A stretch of 40,294 nucleotides of DNA. Origin: Setaria digitata (Eukaryota; Nematoda; Chromadorea; Rhabditida; Setariidae). The translations under genes were made by a program, and so were the position numbers. Under the pieces are notes generated by a model. That model was not told the origin of the DNA, made no database searches, and worked only from the letters and a program-made list of their open reading frames with translations. The DNA is taken from the NCBI GenBank assembly GCA_003640385.1, contig RCAB01000538.1, positions 1-40,294 of the forward strand. Reading direction: 5' to 3'. This document shows positions 39,036-40,294 of the stretch, piece by piece; the first letter of the stretch is position 1; each line of letters opens with the position of its first letter.

Positions 39036-40063
39036 TTACGACGTCCCCAAAATTAGTGCCACGATCATACCATACAGACCCAATACCTGAAACGTTCAAA
39101 ATGATATAGCTAACACGAAAGTGCCACAATTTACTTCGTTCGGAAGCTAAGAATAATGATAAATTATCTTCTGAAAAAAAAAAGATCGAAAAAAAAAAGC
39201 AAAATTAGGAAAAACGTGAAACAAAGAGCTAACCTCAGAGAAGATCAGAATCAAGATCATTCCAACAAAAAGCCGTGGTTGTTGTGCGGTTCCTCTGACA
39301 CCCGCATCACCCACAATACCTATGGCATAACCAGCACCAAGGCCACACAGACCACATGTTAAACCTGCTGCCAAATGTGCGAAACCTTTATCTAATGTGT
39401 AACCAGCTGAAGCTTTCGTTACTTTGCCTTTAAGTACCATTGCCACCTGTAGCATAAAAGTGATAGCGAAGGAACAATAGAGGTGCCTTATTATAAACAA
39501 AACCGCAGCAATCTTCTTTTTCGACTTGACCACCATATTTTTCAAAAAGTGACATTTTGACAACTGTAGAATTAAGTTATAACATCTATAGAATTAAGGA
39601 ACAAAATCAACAAATCAAAAATAATTCTTCCAAATTCCAGTCAGATTCTTACACTCGTCCAGGAATATATGAATACAACCACAAACGTGGTTATGAATCA
39701 CTGAAGCAAAACAATTGCCATATTTTACATTTACGGTGCTTAACCCTAAACACACACTACATGAAACTTGCGATCATAAATAGAGCTGGAAAAAATAATT
39801 AGGTACATCATTTTCAAAATAGAAAAAGAACAAAAACTTACGACGAGGCCGTAGATACCGATAATACCAGCCATAATAACTGGAATAACGGATTTCATGA
39901 TTAGCTCAGGACGCATTACGCCCATGCTGGAAATACCCACAGCTGATTTAGCAGTCCCATATGCTGCACCAAACACAGTGAATATTTGCGCCGAAGCTGC
40001 TCCCATGTACCCAAAAAAGGGTGAATAAGCTGGACTTTCTGCTGCTGCCAAATCGTACGACAT
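39036..40063 (-). CDS. vha-2: V-ATPase 16-kDa proteolipid subunit c
   Basis: Proton-carrying ring subunit of the vacuolar H+-ATPase V0 sector, in endosome, lysosome, vesicle and plasma membranes. Exons: 39842-40063, 39234-39446, 39036-39086 (74, 71 and 16 codons); 161 aa, the same length as C. elegans VHA-2/VHA-3, and nearly identical to them as I recall them. Four membrane helices; [13 protein letters not shown] in helix 1 and [20 protein letters not shown] in the helix 3 region are family signatures. The essential carboxyl, Glu145 in IFSEVLGLYG, is the last codon of exon 2, just before the second intron. The start MSYDL matches the family. In C. elegans vha-2 and vha-3 encode the same protein, so the symbol stands for that group; no second copy lies in the window. 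Confidence 0.97.
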
Positions 40064-40105
40064 TCTTCGCTTCTCTCAGACCTTCGTTTACTTACTGCAG
40101 CAAAT

Positions 40106-40114
40106 CTAGAAAGG
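40106..40114 (-). promoter_or_regulatory. Possible trans-splice acceptor of V-ATPase c
   Basis: CCCTTTCTAG on the minus strand, with a T/C-rich lead, ends 42 bases before the ATG at 40063. It fits a spliced-leader or cis acceptor; an internal GTAAGT just downstream (about 40090) makes the 5' untranslated structure uncertain. Confidence 0.35.
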
Positions 40115-40119
40115 GAAAA

Positions 40120-40261
40120 AATATAATATAGTATAATTAATAAAATATAATATAATGTAATAATAATATAATAGTAATATTATAATAATAATATAATAAT
40201 AATAATAATATAATGATAACAGTAATAATAATAATAATGATAATAATAATAAATAACAATG

Positions 40262-40294
<33 letters not shown>
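40120..40294. repeat. TAA-type microsatellite at the window end
   Basis: Imperfect runs of TAA/ATA triplets, mixed with ATAAT pentamers at the start and purer toward the end, continue past the window edge. This is upstream of the V-ATPase c gene. Confidence 0.9.

Noticed and set aside
39156..39802. + strand open frames overlapping the V-ATPase c gene
   Set aside because: They lie antisense to its exon 2 or inside its first intron and are of low complexity.

Overview
The window is nuclear DNA from a nematode. It is A+T-rich. Its genes are split by many short introns with T-rich TTTCAG-type acceptors. Three of the six genes also have such an acceptor 7 to 43 bases before the start codon, the layout expected of spliced-leader trans-splicing (a fourth has a weaker one). 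The best protein matches, judged by eye and from memory, are to Caenorhabditis elegans families (VHA-2/3, EFTU-2, MIG-22, EAT-4/VGLU). Introns of up to 2.5 kb and long empty spacers suggest a spirurid or filarial-type genome more than Caenorhabditis, but the species cannot be fixed from this sequence.

Layout. 1-7907 has no gene I can support; it holds a decayed 31-bp tandem array (about 711-1300), TA microsatellites and a small GC-rich 21-bp repeat. 7916-13515 (+), possibly to 14083, is a vesicular-glutamate-transporter-like SLC17 gene with a 2.5-kb intron that contains decayed coding-like sequence. It faces, tail to tail, the 21-exon gene for the spliceosomal GTPase EFTUD2/Snu114 (14431-20312, -). 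A 687-bp divergent spacer separates that from a chondroitin polymerizing factor gene (21000-25508, +, mig-22 type, 12 exons). A gamma-synergin-like EH-domain gene follows on the same strand (26635-29602, +), with a 70-bp tandem duplication just after its stop. After 2.3 kb of empty sequence comes an unidentified three-exon gene (31948-35958, -) with a duplicated FGSSTPR motif and a long disordered tail. After another 3 kb comes the V-ATPase proteolipid c subunit (39036-40063, -). The window ends in a TAA-type microsatellite.

How the genes work together. They do not form one pathway. V-ATPase c, the SLC17 transporter, synergin and the chondroitin factor all serve the endomembrane system, but this looks like chance neighbourhood. 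The exon models of EFTUD2 (978 aa), mig-22 (about 782 aa), V-ATPase c (161 aa) and the transporter (478 or 527 aa) were rebuilt from splice sites and keep frame throughout, apart from one missing acceptor in mig-22. I found no new multi-gene system. The points most worth a second look are the missing AG acceptor in mig-22, two GC-type donors, the stop codon that lies inside a possible donor at the transporter's C-terminus, the loss of the TM4 Arg/Glu pair in the transporter, the FGSSTPR gene, and the 31-bp array.
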